Below are positions 1 through 7,696 of a stretch of 43,983 nucleotides of DNA, one piece after another (position 1 is the stretch's first letter; every line of letters starts with the position of its first letter). The translations under genes were made by a program, and so were the position numbers. The notes beneath the pieces were generated by a model. That model worked only from the letters and a program-made list of their open reading frames with translations. It was not told the origin of the DNA and searched no databases. Source of the stretch: Streptomyces longispororuber (GTDB lineage: Bacteria; Actinomycetota; Actinomycetes; Streptomycetales; Streptomycetaceae); NCBI RefSeq assembly GCF_014656095.1, contig NZ_BNBT01000062.1, positions 1 through 43,983 of the forward strand, written 5' to 3'.

Positions 1-1761
1 GGCCCCGGCGGGCCGGTCGGCCACCGCCACGGCCAGCCACGGCGCCCCGCCGAGCCGCGACCCGGCGGCAAGCTCGGCCCGGGTCCCGCCCGCCATGAGG
101 TACGCCCCCTCGCCGGTGCGCCGGGCGACGCGCTCGGGGAAGGCGAGCGCGGCCACGAGCCCGAGCACGCCCTCGTCACCGCGGACGGGCGCCTCGGCCG
201 TGGCGGGGCGGAGCCCGTCCGCCGCCGCGCCACCGGCGGCCGTGCGGGCAACCCCCGCGGTACCCACGGCGGCGGAGAGCCGCGACACCTCCGCCCGCCA
301 CCGCGCGGCATACCCGTCGCCCCCGCGCCGGGCCTCCCGCAGGGCCGCCGCCAAGTCGTCCCCGTACTCCCGGGGCGGCTCCTCGCTCAGCAGGGCGACG
401 GCCTCGGCGACCCGGTGGGCGCCGAGCGCGAGCGCCGCGGCGAGCAGGGCCCGCGCCAGGCGCGGGTGCACGCCCACCCGGGACAGCCGCAGCCCCCGCT
501 CGGTGGCCCGGCCGCTCGCCCCGTCGACCGCGCCGACGGCGGTCAGAACCTCCCGGGCCGCCGCCATGGCGCCGCCGGGCGGCGGGTCGAGCAGCGCGAG
601 CCCGGACGCGTCCGGGTCACCCCAGCACGCCGTCTGCAGGGCGAACGCCGTCAGGTCCGCGACCTTGATCTCCGGGGCGGGGAACCGCGGCAGCCGCCCG
701 TCCTCCGCCTGCGACCAGCACCGGTACACGGTGCCCGGCGCCTCACGCCCGGCCCGCCCCGCCCGCTGCCGCCCCGCCGCCTGCGAAGCCCGTACCGTCG
801 TCAGGGAGCTCAGGCCCCGCGCGTGGTCCACGCGCGGCTCCCGGGCCAGGCCCGCGTCGACGACGACCCGCACCCCGGGCACCGTCAGGGACGACTCGGC
901 CACGGACGTCGCGAGCACCACGCGCCGCCGCTCGCCCCCGGCGAGCACCGCGTCCTGCGTCGCGGCCGGGGCCCGCCCGTGCACCTGGAGGACCTCCACC
1001 CCGTCCAGGCCGCCGAGCTGTCCGGCCACCCGGCCGATCTCGCCGACCCCCGGCAGGAAGCACAGCACGTCCCCGTCCCGCTCCTCCAGGGCCCGCCGCA
1101 CCACCGAGGCCACGTGCGCGAGCAGCGCCGGGTCCACGCGCAGGCCGTGCGGCGGGCGCACCGGGCGCGCCGGGGGCGCCCACACGACCTCCACGGGGTG
1201 CGCGGTCCCCGCCGCCTCCACCACGGGCGCGCCGCCGAGGACCCGCGCCCAGCCCGCCGCGTCCGTCGTCGCCGACGCGGCGATCAGCCGCAGGTCGGGG
1301 CGGAGCGTCTCGCGTACGTCGACGAGGAACGCCGCCACGGTGTCCGCGTCCAGGTGCCGCTCGTGGCACTCGTCGATGATCACGACGTCGACGCCGGGCA
1401 GCTCCTGGTCGCGTTGCAGCCGCTGCAACAGCACGCCGGTCGTGACGACCTCCACGCGCGTGCGCGGCCCCACCACGCGCTCCCCGCGCACCGTCAGGCC
1501 GACCCTGTCGCCTGGCTTCTCGCCGAGCAGCCAGGCCATGCGCCGGGCGGCGGCGCGCGCGGCGATGCGCCGCGGCTCGGCGACGAGGACGCGGTGCCGG
1601 GGGCCCTCGCCGGTCAGGCCCGCGAGCGCCAGTGGCACGAGCGTCGTCTTGCCGGTGCCCGGCGGCGCGCACAGCACGGCGGCACCGGACCCCTCCAGGG
1701 CGTCGCGCAGCGCGGGCAGCGCCTCACGCACGGGCAGGTCAAGAGCGGCGTCACGGATCAC
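1..1761 (-). CDS. hrpB: ATP-dependent RNA helicase HrpB (C-terminal part outside window)
   Basis: Superfamily 2 DEAH/RHA-type helicase of the HrpB family. From a GTG at 1761 the frame is open to base 1 (587 codons); the family is about 800-850 residues, so the C-terminus lies off the left edge. Visible motifs: Walker A PPGTGKTT (about residue 33-40), motif II DECHER (about 130-135), motif III SATTDA (about 164-169) and an arginine-finger motif VI QRAGRAGR. HrpB proteins are predicted RNA-dependent ATPases; their role in actinomycetes is not settled. The GTG start is chosen because coding-like sequence begins there (MIRDAALDLPVREALPALRD); no good ribosome binding site precedes it. It is followed at 127 bp by a methyltransferase on the same strand, but the repeat-filled gap argues against tight coupling. 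Family certain, exact start less so. Confidence 0.93.
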   Translation of the reverse strand, partial: MIRDAALDLPVREALPALRDALEGSGAAVLCAPPGTGKTTLVPLALAGLTGEGPRHRVLVAEPRRIAARAAARRMAWLLGEKPGDRVGLTVRGERVVGPRTRVEVVTTGVLLQRLQRDQELPGVDVVIIDECHERHLDADTVAAFLVDVRETLRPDLRLIAASATTDAAGWARVLGGAPVVEAAGTAHPVEVVWAPPARPVRPPHGLRVDPALLAHVASVVRRALEERDGDVLCFLPGVGEIGRVAGQLGGLDGVEVLQVHGRAPAATQDAVLAGGERRRVVLATSVAESSLTVPGVRVVVDAGLAREPRVDHARGLSSLTTVRASQAAGRQRAGRAGREAPGTVYRCWSQAEDGRLPRFPAPEIKVADLTAFALQTACWGDPDASGLALLDPPPGGAMAAAREVLTAVGAVDGASGRATERGLRLSRVGVHPRLARALLAAALALGAHRVAEAVALLSEEPPREYGDDLAAALREARRGGDGYAARWRAEVSRLSAAVGTAGVARTAAGGAAADGLRPATAEAPVRGDEGVLGLVAALAFPERVARRTGEGAYLMAGGTRAELAAGSRLGGAPWLAVAVADRPAGA

Positions 1762-1791
1762 CCACCCAGTGTCGTACGGGCCCGGAAGCAC

Positions 1792-1870
1792 CCCGCGCGC
1801 GGGCGCGGGCCTCGCTTCGGCCGAGCCACCCCCGCGCGCGGGCGCGAGCCGCACTCCGGTCCGGCCACCC
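1792..1870. repeat. 39-bp direct repeat, two copies
   Basis: Two imperfect copies with a period of 39 bp start at 1792 and 1831. Each opens with the self-complementary CCCGCGCGCGGG followed by CGCG and ends in GAGCCACC or CGGCCACC. They fill the gap between hrpB and the methyltransferase gene. The GC palindromes could form hairpins but no T-run follows. Confidence 0.7.
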
Positions 1871-1888
1871 GTGCGCCGTGCGCGCGCC

Positions 1889-2635
1889 TCAGTCCCGCTC
1901 GCAGACGAAGACCGCCGTGCCGGGGATCAGGTTGCCGCGCAGCGGGGACCAGCCGCCCCACTCCTGGGTGTTCCACGCGGGCCACTCCGGCTCCACCAGG
2001 TCCACCAGGCGGAACCCGCCGGCGACGACGTCCCGCACCCGGTCGCCAACCGTCCGGTGGTGCTCGACGTAGACCGCGCGGCCGTCCTCGTCCTGCTCCA
2101 CGTACGGGGTGCGGTCGAAGTACGAGGCCGCCACCGTCAGGCCCTCGGGGCCCGGCTCGTCCGGGAACGCCCAGCGGATCGGGTGCGTCACCGAGAACAC
2201 GAACCGGCCGCCGGGCCGCAGCACCCGCCGCACCTCCTTGAGGACCCGCACCGGCTCCGCGACGAACGGCAGCGCCCCGTAGGCGGAGCACGCCAGGTCG
2301 AAGGAGCCGTCCGCGAAGGGCAGCGCGCCCGCGTCGGCGCACACCAGCGGGAAGTCGCCGCCGATGCGCAGCGCGTGCTGGAGCTGGCGGTGCGAGAGGT
2401 CGAGCGCCACCGGGCGGGCGCCCTGCCCGGCCAGCCAGCGCGCGCACTGGGCCGCGCCCGCGCCGATCTCCAGGACGGTCTTGCCCTTCAGCTCCTCCGC
2501 CGGGCCGAGCAGCTCCGCCTCCACCTCGTCGAGCCCCTCGGGGCCCCAGACGAAGCGGTCGTCACCGAGGAACGTGCCGTGCTCGGTCTGGTACTCGTCG
2601 GCGTTCCGGTCCCACCAGCCGCGGTTGGCGCGCAC
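1889..2635 (-). CDS. Class I SAM-dependent methyltransferase
   Basis: Small-molecule-type Rossmann methyltransferase. Motif I VLEIGAGAAQCARWLA (about residues 54-69) binds SAM, followed by motif II ALDLSHRQL and post-motif IV segments FDLACSAYGALPFV and VLRPGGRFVFSVTHPIRWAFPDEP. The substrate cannot be read from sequence; HPIRWAFPDEP is typical of the Methyltransf_11/UbiE-like actinobacterial group. The first usable start codon is the GTG at 2635, giving 248 residues, but protein-like sequence (ESAAPEPEATRRAADVTES) continues upstream in frame with no ATG/GTG/TTG. An AGGGAG sits just before two ATC codons at 2701-2696, so the true start may be a non-canonical ATC, or the ancestral start was lost. 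Next to, and divergent from, the rpsA promoter. Confidence 0.85.
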   Translation of the reverse strand: MRANRGWWDRNADEYQTEHGTFLGDDRFVWGPEGLDEVEAELLGPAEELKGKTVLEIGAGAAQCARWLAGQGARPVALDLSHRQLQHALRIGGDFPLVCADAGALPFADGSFDLACSAYGALPFVAEPVRVLKEVRRVLRPGGRFVFSVTHPIRWAFPDEPGPEGLTVAASYFDRTPYVEQDEDGRAVYVEHHRTVGDRVRDVVAGGFRLVDLVEPEWPAWNTQEWGGWSPLRGNLIPGTAVFVCERD

Positions 2636-2839
2636 ACTTTCGGTGACGTCGGCGGCACGGCGCGTGGCCTCGGGCTCGGGTGCGGCGGACTCTTGGATGA
2701 TCTGCTCCCTGGTCGGTACGCTGCGGGGCGCTGCCGTCCGGGCGCGGCGCGGCAGGGCGCGCTGCGGCCCGTGTGGCCTCTTGTAACTGGTTTTGTGCCG
2801 GGAATGCGGCGATCCGCCCCGGGTGTGCGCCTTCGCGCA
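2636..2839. other. Spacer between methyltransferase gene and rpsA promoter
   Basis: Part of the 444-bp gap 2636-3079. The left third (2636-2707) is probably an N-terminal extension of the methyltransferase frame on minus (see that entry). The remainder, up to the rpsA -35 box at 2840, contains no gene or clear hairpin that I can support. Confidence 0.5.
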
Positions 2840-2868
2840 TTGACCCTGTCCGGCAGCCCCCGTATGCT
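2840..2868 (+). promoter_or_regulatory. Probable housekeeping promoter of rpsA
   Basis: TTGACC at 2840-2845 and TATGCT at 2863-2868 are separated by exactly 17 bp, an excellent match to the HrdB (sigma-70-like) consensus. Transcription would begin near 2875, giving a leader of about 205 nt before the rpsA ATG at 3080. The strength fits a ribosomal protein gene. Confidence 0.8.
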
Positions 2869-3017
2869 ACAAGTTGCGCTGCGGGCCTGCGTTCCTCAGA
2901 CATAGCAGGTTGCGCTCGCGTCTGTTGTATGTCCCCTCGGTTGTCGAGGCGCCTTCCGTTTCCTTTGGGAACCCGGGAAGTAGGGCGCCTCCTAGGCTGT
3001 CCGGCTTCTGCAGAGCG

Positions 3018-3079
3018 AAACGGGCTCCGGCGTAAGCAGTACCTACGACTTCAATGTCCGTACCGGAGCCCTTTCCCAC
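3018..3079 (+). promoter_or_regulatory. rpsA leader hairpin sequestering the Shine-Dalgarno
   Basis: GGGCTCCGG at 3022-3030 is the exact reverse complement of CCGGAGCCC at 3063-3071, and flanking AAA (3018-3020) can pair with TTT (3072-3074) across a bulged C. The only Shine-Dalgarno-like sequence before rpsA, GGAG at 3065-3068, lies inside the right arm, 11 nt before the ATG. The stem would therefore hide the ribosome binding site. E. coli S1 represses its own mRNA; an analogous control here is an inference. A nested alternative pairing TACG (3044-3047) with CGTA (3059-3062) is possible. Confidence 0.6.
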
Positions 3080-4579
3080 ATGACGAGCAGCACCGAGACC
3101 ACCGCCACCACCCCGCAGGTTGCGGTCAACGACATCGGTAACGAGGAAGCCTTCCTCGCCGCGATCGACGAGACGATCAAGTACTTCAACGACGGCGACA
3201 TCGTCGACGGCGTCATCGTGAAGGTCGACCGGGACGAGGTCCTGCTCGACATCGGTTACAAGACCGAAGGCGTCATCCCGAGCCGCGAGCTCTCCATCAA
3301 GCACGACGTCGACCCGAACGAGGTCGTCGCCGTCGGTGACGAGATCGAGGCCCTCGTCCTCCAGAAGGAGGACAAGGAAGGCCGCCTGATCCTCTCGAAG
3401 AAGCGCGCCCAGTACGAGCGTGCCTGGGGCACCATCGAGAAGATCAAGGAAGAGGACGGGATCGTCACCGGTACCGTCATCGAGGTCGTCAAGGGTGGTC
3501 TCATCCTCGACATCGGCCTCCGCGGCTTCCTCCCGGCCTCCCTGGTCGAGATGCGCCGTGTCCGCGACCTGCAGCCCTACGTGGGCAAGGAGCTCGAGGC
3601 CAAGATCATCGAGCTGGACAAGAACCGCAACAACGTGGTCCTGTCCCGCCGCGCCTGGCTGGAGCAGACCCAGAGCGAGGTCCGCCAGACCTTCCTCACC
3701 ACCCTCCAGAAGGGTCAGGTGCGCTCCGGCGTCGTCTCCTCCATCGTCAACTTCGGTGCCTTCGTGGACCTGGGTGGCGTCGACGGTCTCGTCCACGTCT
3801 CCGAGCTGTCCTGGAAGCACATCGACCACCCGTCCGAGGTTGTCGAGGTCGGCCAGGAGGTCACCGTCGAGGTCCTCGACGTCGATATGGACCGCGAGCG
3901 CGTCTCCCTGTCGCTGAAGGCGACCCAGGAAGACCCGTGGCAGCAGTTCGCCCGCACCCACCAGATCGGCCAGGTCGTGCCCGGCAAGGTCACGAAGCTG
4001 GTTCCGTTCGGTGCGTTCGTCCGCGTGGACGAGGGCATCGAGGGTCTGGTCCACATCTCCGAGCTGGCCGAGCGCCACGTGGAGATCCCGGAGCAGGTCG
4101 TCCAGGTCAACGACGAGATCTTCGTCAAGGTCATCGACATCGACCTCGAGCGCCGTCGCATCAGCCTCTCGCTGAAGCAGGCCAACGAGTCCTTCGGTGC
4201 CGACCCGGCCTCGGTCGAGTTCGACCCGACCCTGTACGGCATGGCCGCGTCCTACGACGACCAGGGCAACTACATCTACCCCGAGGGCTTCGACCCGGAG
4301 ACCAACGACTGGCTGGAGGGTTACGAGGCCCAGCGCGAGGCCTGGGAGACCCAGTACGCCGAGGCCCAGCAGCGCTTCGAGCAGCACCAGGCGCAGGTCA
4401 TCAAGTCCCGCGAGGCCGACGCCCAGGCGGCGGCCGAGGGCGGCGACGCCGCGGCTGCGGCTCCGGCCGCTTCCGGTGGCGGTTCGTACTCCTCCGAGGG
4501 CCCGGACAACTCCGGCGCCCTGGCTTCGGACGAGGCGCTGGCCGCGCTTCGCGAGAAGCTCGCCGGCGGCCAGAGCTGA
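3080..4579 (+). CDS. rpsA: 30S ribosomal protein S1
   Basis: Ribosomal protein S1 of the shorter four-domain actinobacterial form (499 residues against about 557 and six domains in E. coli). S1/OB-fold domains lie at about residues 39-108, 126-193, 212-281 and 297-366. The last two carry the RNA-binding signatures NFGAFVDLGGVDGLVHVSEL and PFGAFVRVDEGIEGLVHISEL. The C-terminus (about 370-499) is acidic and Ala-rich with a coiled-coil-like EAQ segment. S1 recruits mRNA to the 30S subunit, which matters most for leadered transcripts with weak Shine-Dalgarno sequences. Its own site is weak (GGAG, 11 nt from ATG) and lies in a predicted hairpin. It is a single-gene unit with a strong promoter upstream and a strong terminator just downstream. 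Codon use is strongly biased, as expected for a highly expressed gene. Confidence 0.99.
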   Translation: MTSSTETTATTPQVAVNDIGNEEAFLAAIDETIKYFNDGDIVDGVIVKVDRDEVLLDIGYKTEGVIPSRELSIKHDVDPNEVVAVGDEIEALVLQKEDKEGRLILSKKRAQYERAWGTIEKIKEEDGIVTGTVIEVVKGGLILDIGLRGFLPASLVEMRRVRDLQPYVGKELEAKIIELDKNRNNVVLSRRAWLEQTQSEVRQTFLTTLQKGQVRSGVVSSIVNFGAFVDLGGVDGLVHVSELSWKHIDHPSEVVEVGQEVTVEVLDVDMDRERVSLSLKATQEDPWQQFARTHQIGQVVPGKVTKLVPFGAFVRVDEGIEGLVHISELAERHVEIPEQVVQVNDEIFVKVIDIDLERRRISLSLKQANESFGADPASVEFDPTLYGMAASYDDQGNYIYPEGFDPETNDWLEGYEAQREAWETQYAEAQQRFEQHQAQVIKSREADAQAAAEGGDAAAAAPAASGGGSYSSEGPDNSGALASDEALAALREKLAGGQS

Positions 4580-4607
4580 GGCTCGCCTCTAGGCGTTAGC
4601 AGGTGAC

Positions 4608-4652
4608 TGTGGGCCCGCACTCTTCGGAGTGCGGGCCCACAGGCGTTTTTTT
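4608..4652 (+). terminator. Intrinsic terminator of rpsA
   Basis: A perfect 15-bp stem (TGTGGGCCCGCACTC with its complement), closed by the stable TTCG tetraloop at 4623-4626, is followed after GGCG by seven T residues (4646-4652). This is a classical rho-independent terminator about 30 bp after the rpsA stop. Confidence 0.95.
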
Positions 4653-4692
4653 GGGGGCCGCGCGTTTCTTCCTCGTCCGCGGGCCCCTTTGG

Positions 4693-4731
4693 GCTGGTCG
4701 CGCAGTTCCCCGCGCCCCCTTTGGGGCGGGG
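4693..4731. repeat. Streptomyces-type GCAGTTCCCCGCGCCCC intergenic element
   Basis: GGTCGCGCAGTTCCCCGCG, followed by CCCCTTTGGGG, matches a short element that I recall as very common between Streptomyces genes, usually near gene ends, where it can fold into a CCCC-tttGGGG hairpin. Here it lies between the rpsA terminator and the end of the convergent beta-helix gene and may act as a bidirectional terminator. Recognition is from memory. Confidence 0.65.
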
Positions 4732-4739
4732 GCTTCGGG

Positions 4740-5705
4740 CTATGGCGTCACGGGGATGTTCGTCAGGCCCTTGCCGGACGTGACCGTGTTGCTCGCGTGG
4801 ACCGTCGTGCGGCAGGTGTCGCTCTGGTTGGTCACGTTGATCGCCAGTTGCCGGGGGCCCGTCGCGCCCGTGAGGTCCGACCTGTTGCCGCGGAAGACCG
4901 TGCCGCAGCCCCAGCCGGGCTGCTGGGTGTGGGTCTCGTAGCCGTTGTTCGTGGTGTTCCTGCCGGTGTTGTCCTCGATGACGTAGCCGTTGCCCTTCAC
5001 GTCGACCCACGAGTCGTCGTAGTGGTTGCCCGTCAGGCCCCGGCCGTCGAAGGTGTTGCCCGCGACGCGGCCGTTCCTGGTGCCCTCCTTGAGGTCGACG
5101 GCCTCACCGCCGACGTCAGGACCGATGACGTTGTTCAGGATCTGTACGTGGTCACTCCGGTCGGAGAGGGTGTTCGCCGAGCCGACGTACACGCCCTCGC
5201 CCATGCCGCGGTTGTCGTTCCCGGTGTCGTATATCCGGGAGTTCTTGATCACGCCGTCGCTGCTCGACCTGCGGAAGTGCACCCCCTCCATGGCGAGGCC
5301 GTGGACCGTGACGCCGTCCACGACGACACCCCGCGCCGCGTCGATCATGATGCCCTTCTGGCCGCCGGTCACGGTGACGCCCTTGACGGTCCAGTACGAG
5401 GCGCCGTCGAGGTGCAGGCCGTAGCCGCCGCCCGCCTTGAGGACCGCCTTCGGGGAGCCGGTCAGGGTGATGCGGGACCCGGCGCTCGCGGCGGCGGCAG
5501 TCTTGAAGTTCCCGGTGTACGTGCCGTCGGCGAGGCGGATCGTGTCGCCGGGCGAGGCGGACGCGAGGGCCGCCTTGAGCTGGGCGGCCGTGGAGACCTC
5601 GATGGTGCCGGCGGGCGCCGCGGCCCACGCGTGCGGGCCGAGGGTGAGAGAGCCCGCGGCGACGGCGGCGGCCAGGGCGGGGGTGAGCAGGGAGCGGCTG
5701 CGCAT
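4740..5705 (-). CDS. Secreted right-handed parallel beta-helix protein
   Basis: 321 residues. A Sec signal peptide covers about residues 1-28 (MRSRSLL, hydrophobic Ala/Leu core, cleavage likely at HAWA-AAPAG). The mature part starts with a pectate-lyase-like rung, IEVSTAAQLKAALASASPGDTIRLADGTY, followed by repeated rungs such as GVTVTGGQKGIMIDAARGVVVDGVTVHG. This is the pattern of right-handed beta-helix proteins (DUF1565/Beta_helix, polysaccharide lyase-like). Such proteins usually bind or cleave acidic polysaccharides outside the cell; no substrate can be assigned. Two C-terminal cysteines (WGCGT and DTCRT) could form a disulphide. GGGAAGG lies about 8 nt before the ATG. Three 14-bp repeats lie just upstream. 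Confidence 0.9.
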   Translation of the reverse strand: MRSRSLLTPALAAAVAAGSLTLGPHAWAAAPAGTIEVSTAAQLKAALASASPGDTIRLADGTYTGNFKTAAAASAGSRITLTGSPKAVLKAGGGYGLHLDGASYWTVKGVTVTGGQKGIMIDAARGVVVDGVTVHGLAMEGVHFRRSSSDGVIKNSRIYDTGNDNRGMGEGVYVGSANTLSDRSDHVQILNNVIGPDVGGEAVDLKEGTRNGRVAGNTFDGRGLTGNHYDDSWVDVKGNGYVIEDNTGRNTTNNGYETHTQQPGWGCGTVFRGNRSDLTGATGPRQLAINVTNQSDTCRTTVHASNTVTSGKGLTNIPVTP

Positions 5706-6088
5706 GGGGGGGTGCCTTCCCGTCGGGTTCCTGTACGCGGATTCTTGTGCGCGGATTCTTGTACGTGAATTCTGGGCGGGGATCTGAACCCTGCCGCTTC
5801 GTGACGGTAGGGCTGGGGCGCACCCGCGTCAAGGTCCGTACCAGAACCCTGGGTGCGACGACGTGCGTTGGGCGGGGCGCGGTGCGAACTCGTCGACGTG
5901 GATGGGCAGTTCATGGATGGGAACGCTCGGGGAGTCCCGGCCCGTCCGCGGGGCCTTCCTGGTCAGGCTCCGGTGCGCGTGTGCGCTGTGTCAGCGGCAT
6001 ATCAACCGACCCTGTGAATCTGGCCTGCGGGGAATGCCCGCCTCGCGGGGCGCGTTCTGCTCTATGAACACGAGGAGGAGCGGTCACT
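5706..6088. other. 383-bp divergent intergenic region
   Basis: Lies between the beta-helix gene (minus) and the PAC2 gene (plus). It contains the 14-bp triple repeat at 5732-5773 and, near the PAC2 side, a small CCCGC-ctc-GCGGG hairpin around 6040. Short open frames here have no convincing start or family resemblance. No promoter box is clear enough to annotate. Confidence 0.5.
5732..5773 (-). repeat. Three tandem 14-bp units upstream of the beta-helix gene
   Basis: TGTACGCGGATTCT, TGTGCGCGGATTCT and TGTACGTGAATTCT follow each other without gaps. They lie 27-68 nt before the beta-helix start codon, where a promoter or leader would be. The regular 14-bp spacing could be a repeated protein-binding site or simply replication slippage. 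Confidence 0.75.
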
Positions 6089-7027
6089 GTGCTTGATCCG
6101 CAGGGTTTGTACGCGTGGGAGCCCAAGGGGCTCGCGGTCGTCGACATGGCGCTCGCCCAGGAGTCGGCCGGTCTTGTCATGCTCTACCACTTCGACGGAT
6201 ACATCGACGCCGGTGAGACCGGCGACCAGGTCGTCGAGCGGCTCGTGGACAGCCTGCCCGGGCAGGTCGTGGCCCGCTTCGACCACGACCGGCTCGTGGA
6301 CTACCGCGCCCGCCGCCCGCTGCTGACCTTCCGCCGCGACCGCTGGAGCGCCTACGAGGAGCCCACGCTGGACGTGCGGCTGCTCCAGGACGCCACCGGC
6401 GCGCCCTTCCTGCTGCTCTCCGGGCCCGAGCCGGACATCGAGTGGGAGCGCTTCGCCGCCGCCGTCAAGGAGATCGTCGAGCGGCTCGGCGTCCGGCTCT
6501 CGGTGAACTTCCACGGCATCCCGATGGGCGTCCCGCACACCCGCCCGGTCGGCCTGACCCCGCACGGCAACCGCACGGACCTGGTGCCCGGCCACACCAG
6601 CCCCTTCGACGAGGCGCAGGTCCCGGGCAGCGCCGAGGCCCTCGTCGAGTACCGCCTGGCGCAGGCCGGCCACGACGTCCTCGGCGTCGCCGCCCACGTG
6701 CCGCACTACGTGGCCCGGTCCTCCTACCCGGACGCCGCCCTCACCGTCCTGGAGGCGATCACCGCCGCCACCGGCCTGGTCCTGCCCGGCGTCGCGCACG
6801 CGCTGCGCACGGAGGCCCACCGCACCCAGACCGAGATCGACCGGCAGATCCAGGAGGGCGACGAGGAGCTGGTCTCGCTCGTCCAGGGCCTCGAGCACCA
6901 GTACGACGCGGCGGCCGGCGCCCAGGCGCGGGGCAACATGCTCGCCGAACCCGCGGACATCCCGTCGGCGGACGAGATCGGCCGCGAGTTCGAGCGCTTC
7001 CTGGCGGAGCGTGAGGGCGACGGCTGA
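6089..7027 (+). CDS. PAC2 family protein
   Basis: 312 residues, matching the PAC2 (proteasome assembly chaperone 2-like) family by its N-terminal LVMLYHFDGYIDAGETGDQ, central LLLSGPEPDIEWERFA and GVPHTRPVGLTPHG. The actinobacterial members are close in sequence to archaeal and eukaryotic chaperones for 20S proteasome assembly. Streptomyces has a proteasome, but the bacterial family's function is unproven. The C-terminal third is helical and charged. GTG start at 6089 preceded by a strong AGGAGGAG at 6073-6080. It is followed 45 bp later by coaE, which has its own promoter-like box. Confidence 0.88.
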   Translation: MLDPQGLYAWEPKGLAVVDMALAQESAGLVMLYHFDGYIDAGETGDQVVERLVDSLPGQVVARFDHDRLVDYRARRPLLTFRRDRWSAYEEPTLDVRLLQDATGAPFLLLSGPEPDIEWERFAAAVKEIVERLGVRLSVNFHGIPMGVPHTRPVGLTPHGNRTDLVPGHTSPFDEAQVPGSAEALVEYRLAQAGHDVLGVAAHVPHYVARSSYPDAALTVLEAITAATGLVLPGVAHALRTEAHRTQTEIDRQIQEGDEELVSLVQGLEHQYDAAAGAQARGNMLAEPADIPSADEIGREFERFLAEREGDG

Positions 7028-7059
7028 GCACGGCCCCCCACGGCCCCGCGCCCAGGCCC

Positions 7060-7072
7060 TAAGCTGCCCGTC
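7060..7072 (+). promoter_or_regulatory. Candidate leaderless promoter -10 box of coaE
   Basis: TAAGCT at 7060-7065 lies 7 nt before the coaE ATG and there is no Shine-Dalgarno. This spacing puts the transcription start at or next to the A of ATG. No clear -35 box. Confidence 0.45.
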
Positions 7073-7672
7073 ATGCTGAAGGTGGGTTTGACCGGCGGTA
7101 TCGGCGCCGGAAAGAGCGAGGTGTCCCGGCTGCTCGTCGCGTCCGGGGCCGTCCTGATCGACGCCGACCGCATCGCGCGCGAGGTGGTGGCGCCCGGCAC
7201 GGACGGGCTCGCCCGGGTCGTCGAGGCCTTCGGCGAGGACGTCCTCGCCGCGGACGGCTCCCTGGACCGGCCCAAGCTCGGCTCGATCGTCTTCGCCGAC
7301 CCCGCGAAGCTCGCCACGCTCAACGGCATCGTCCACCCCCTGGTCGGCGCCCGCTCCGCCGAACTCGAGCGCGCCGCCGCGCCGGACGCGGTGGTCGTGC
7401 ACGACGTGCCGCTGCTCACCGAGAACGGCCTCGCGCCGCTGTACGACCTCGTGGTCGTCGTCGACGCGAGCCCCGAGACCCAGCTCGACCGCCTGACGCG
7501 GCTGCGCGGCATGACCGAGGACGACGCCCGCGCCCGCATGGCCGCGCAGGCGACGCGCGAGAAGCGCCTCGCCGTCGCCGACATCGTCATCGACAACGAC
7601 GGGCCCCTCGGCGACCTCGCCCCGCGCGTGGCCGCCGTGTGGCAGGAGCTGCGGAAGCGGGCGTCCGCCTAG
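7073..7672 (+). CDS. coaE: Dephospho-CoA kinase
   Basis: Phosphorylates the 3'-hydroxyl of dephospho-CoA, the last step of coenzyme A synthesis, in the cytosol. 199 residues, normal family length. P-loop GGIGAGKSE at about residues 8-16, DADRIAREVV for CoA-substrate binding, HPLVGARSAELE and the lid/arginine segment RLTRLRGMTEDDARARMAAQ. It keeps the conserved DVPLLTENGL motif. Some actinobacterial homologues (mycobacteria) carry a C-terminal UPF0157 domain; this one does not. The ATG lacks a ribosome binding site and is probably leaderless. The downstream DUF3592 gene starts 24 bp after the stop and may be co-transcribed. Confidence 0.97.
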   Translation: MLKVGLTGGIGAGKSEVSRLLVASGAVLIDADRIAREVVAPGTDGLARVVEAFGEDVLAADGSLDRPKLGSIVFADPAKLATLNGIVHPLVGARSAELERAAAPDAVVVHDVPLLTENGLAPLYDLVVVVDASPETQLDRLTRLRGMTEDDARARMAAQATREKRLAVADIVIDNDGPLGDLAPRVAAVWQELRKRASA

Positions 7673-7696
7673 CCGCACCGGGAGGGGGCGAGGCCC

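Noticed and set aside
95..2905. Very long open frame on plus, antisense to hrpB and the methyltransferase
   Set aside because: Its product is Arg/Ser/Pro-rich shadow sequence of high-GC codons; the minus strand encodes clear HrpB and methyltransferase motifs.
5863..6096. Small open frame overlapping the PAC2 start
   Set aside because: No ribosome binding site and no protein-like composition; it runs through the PAC2 start region.
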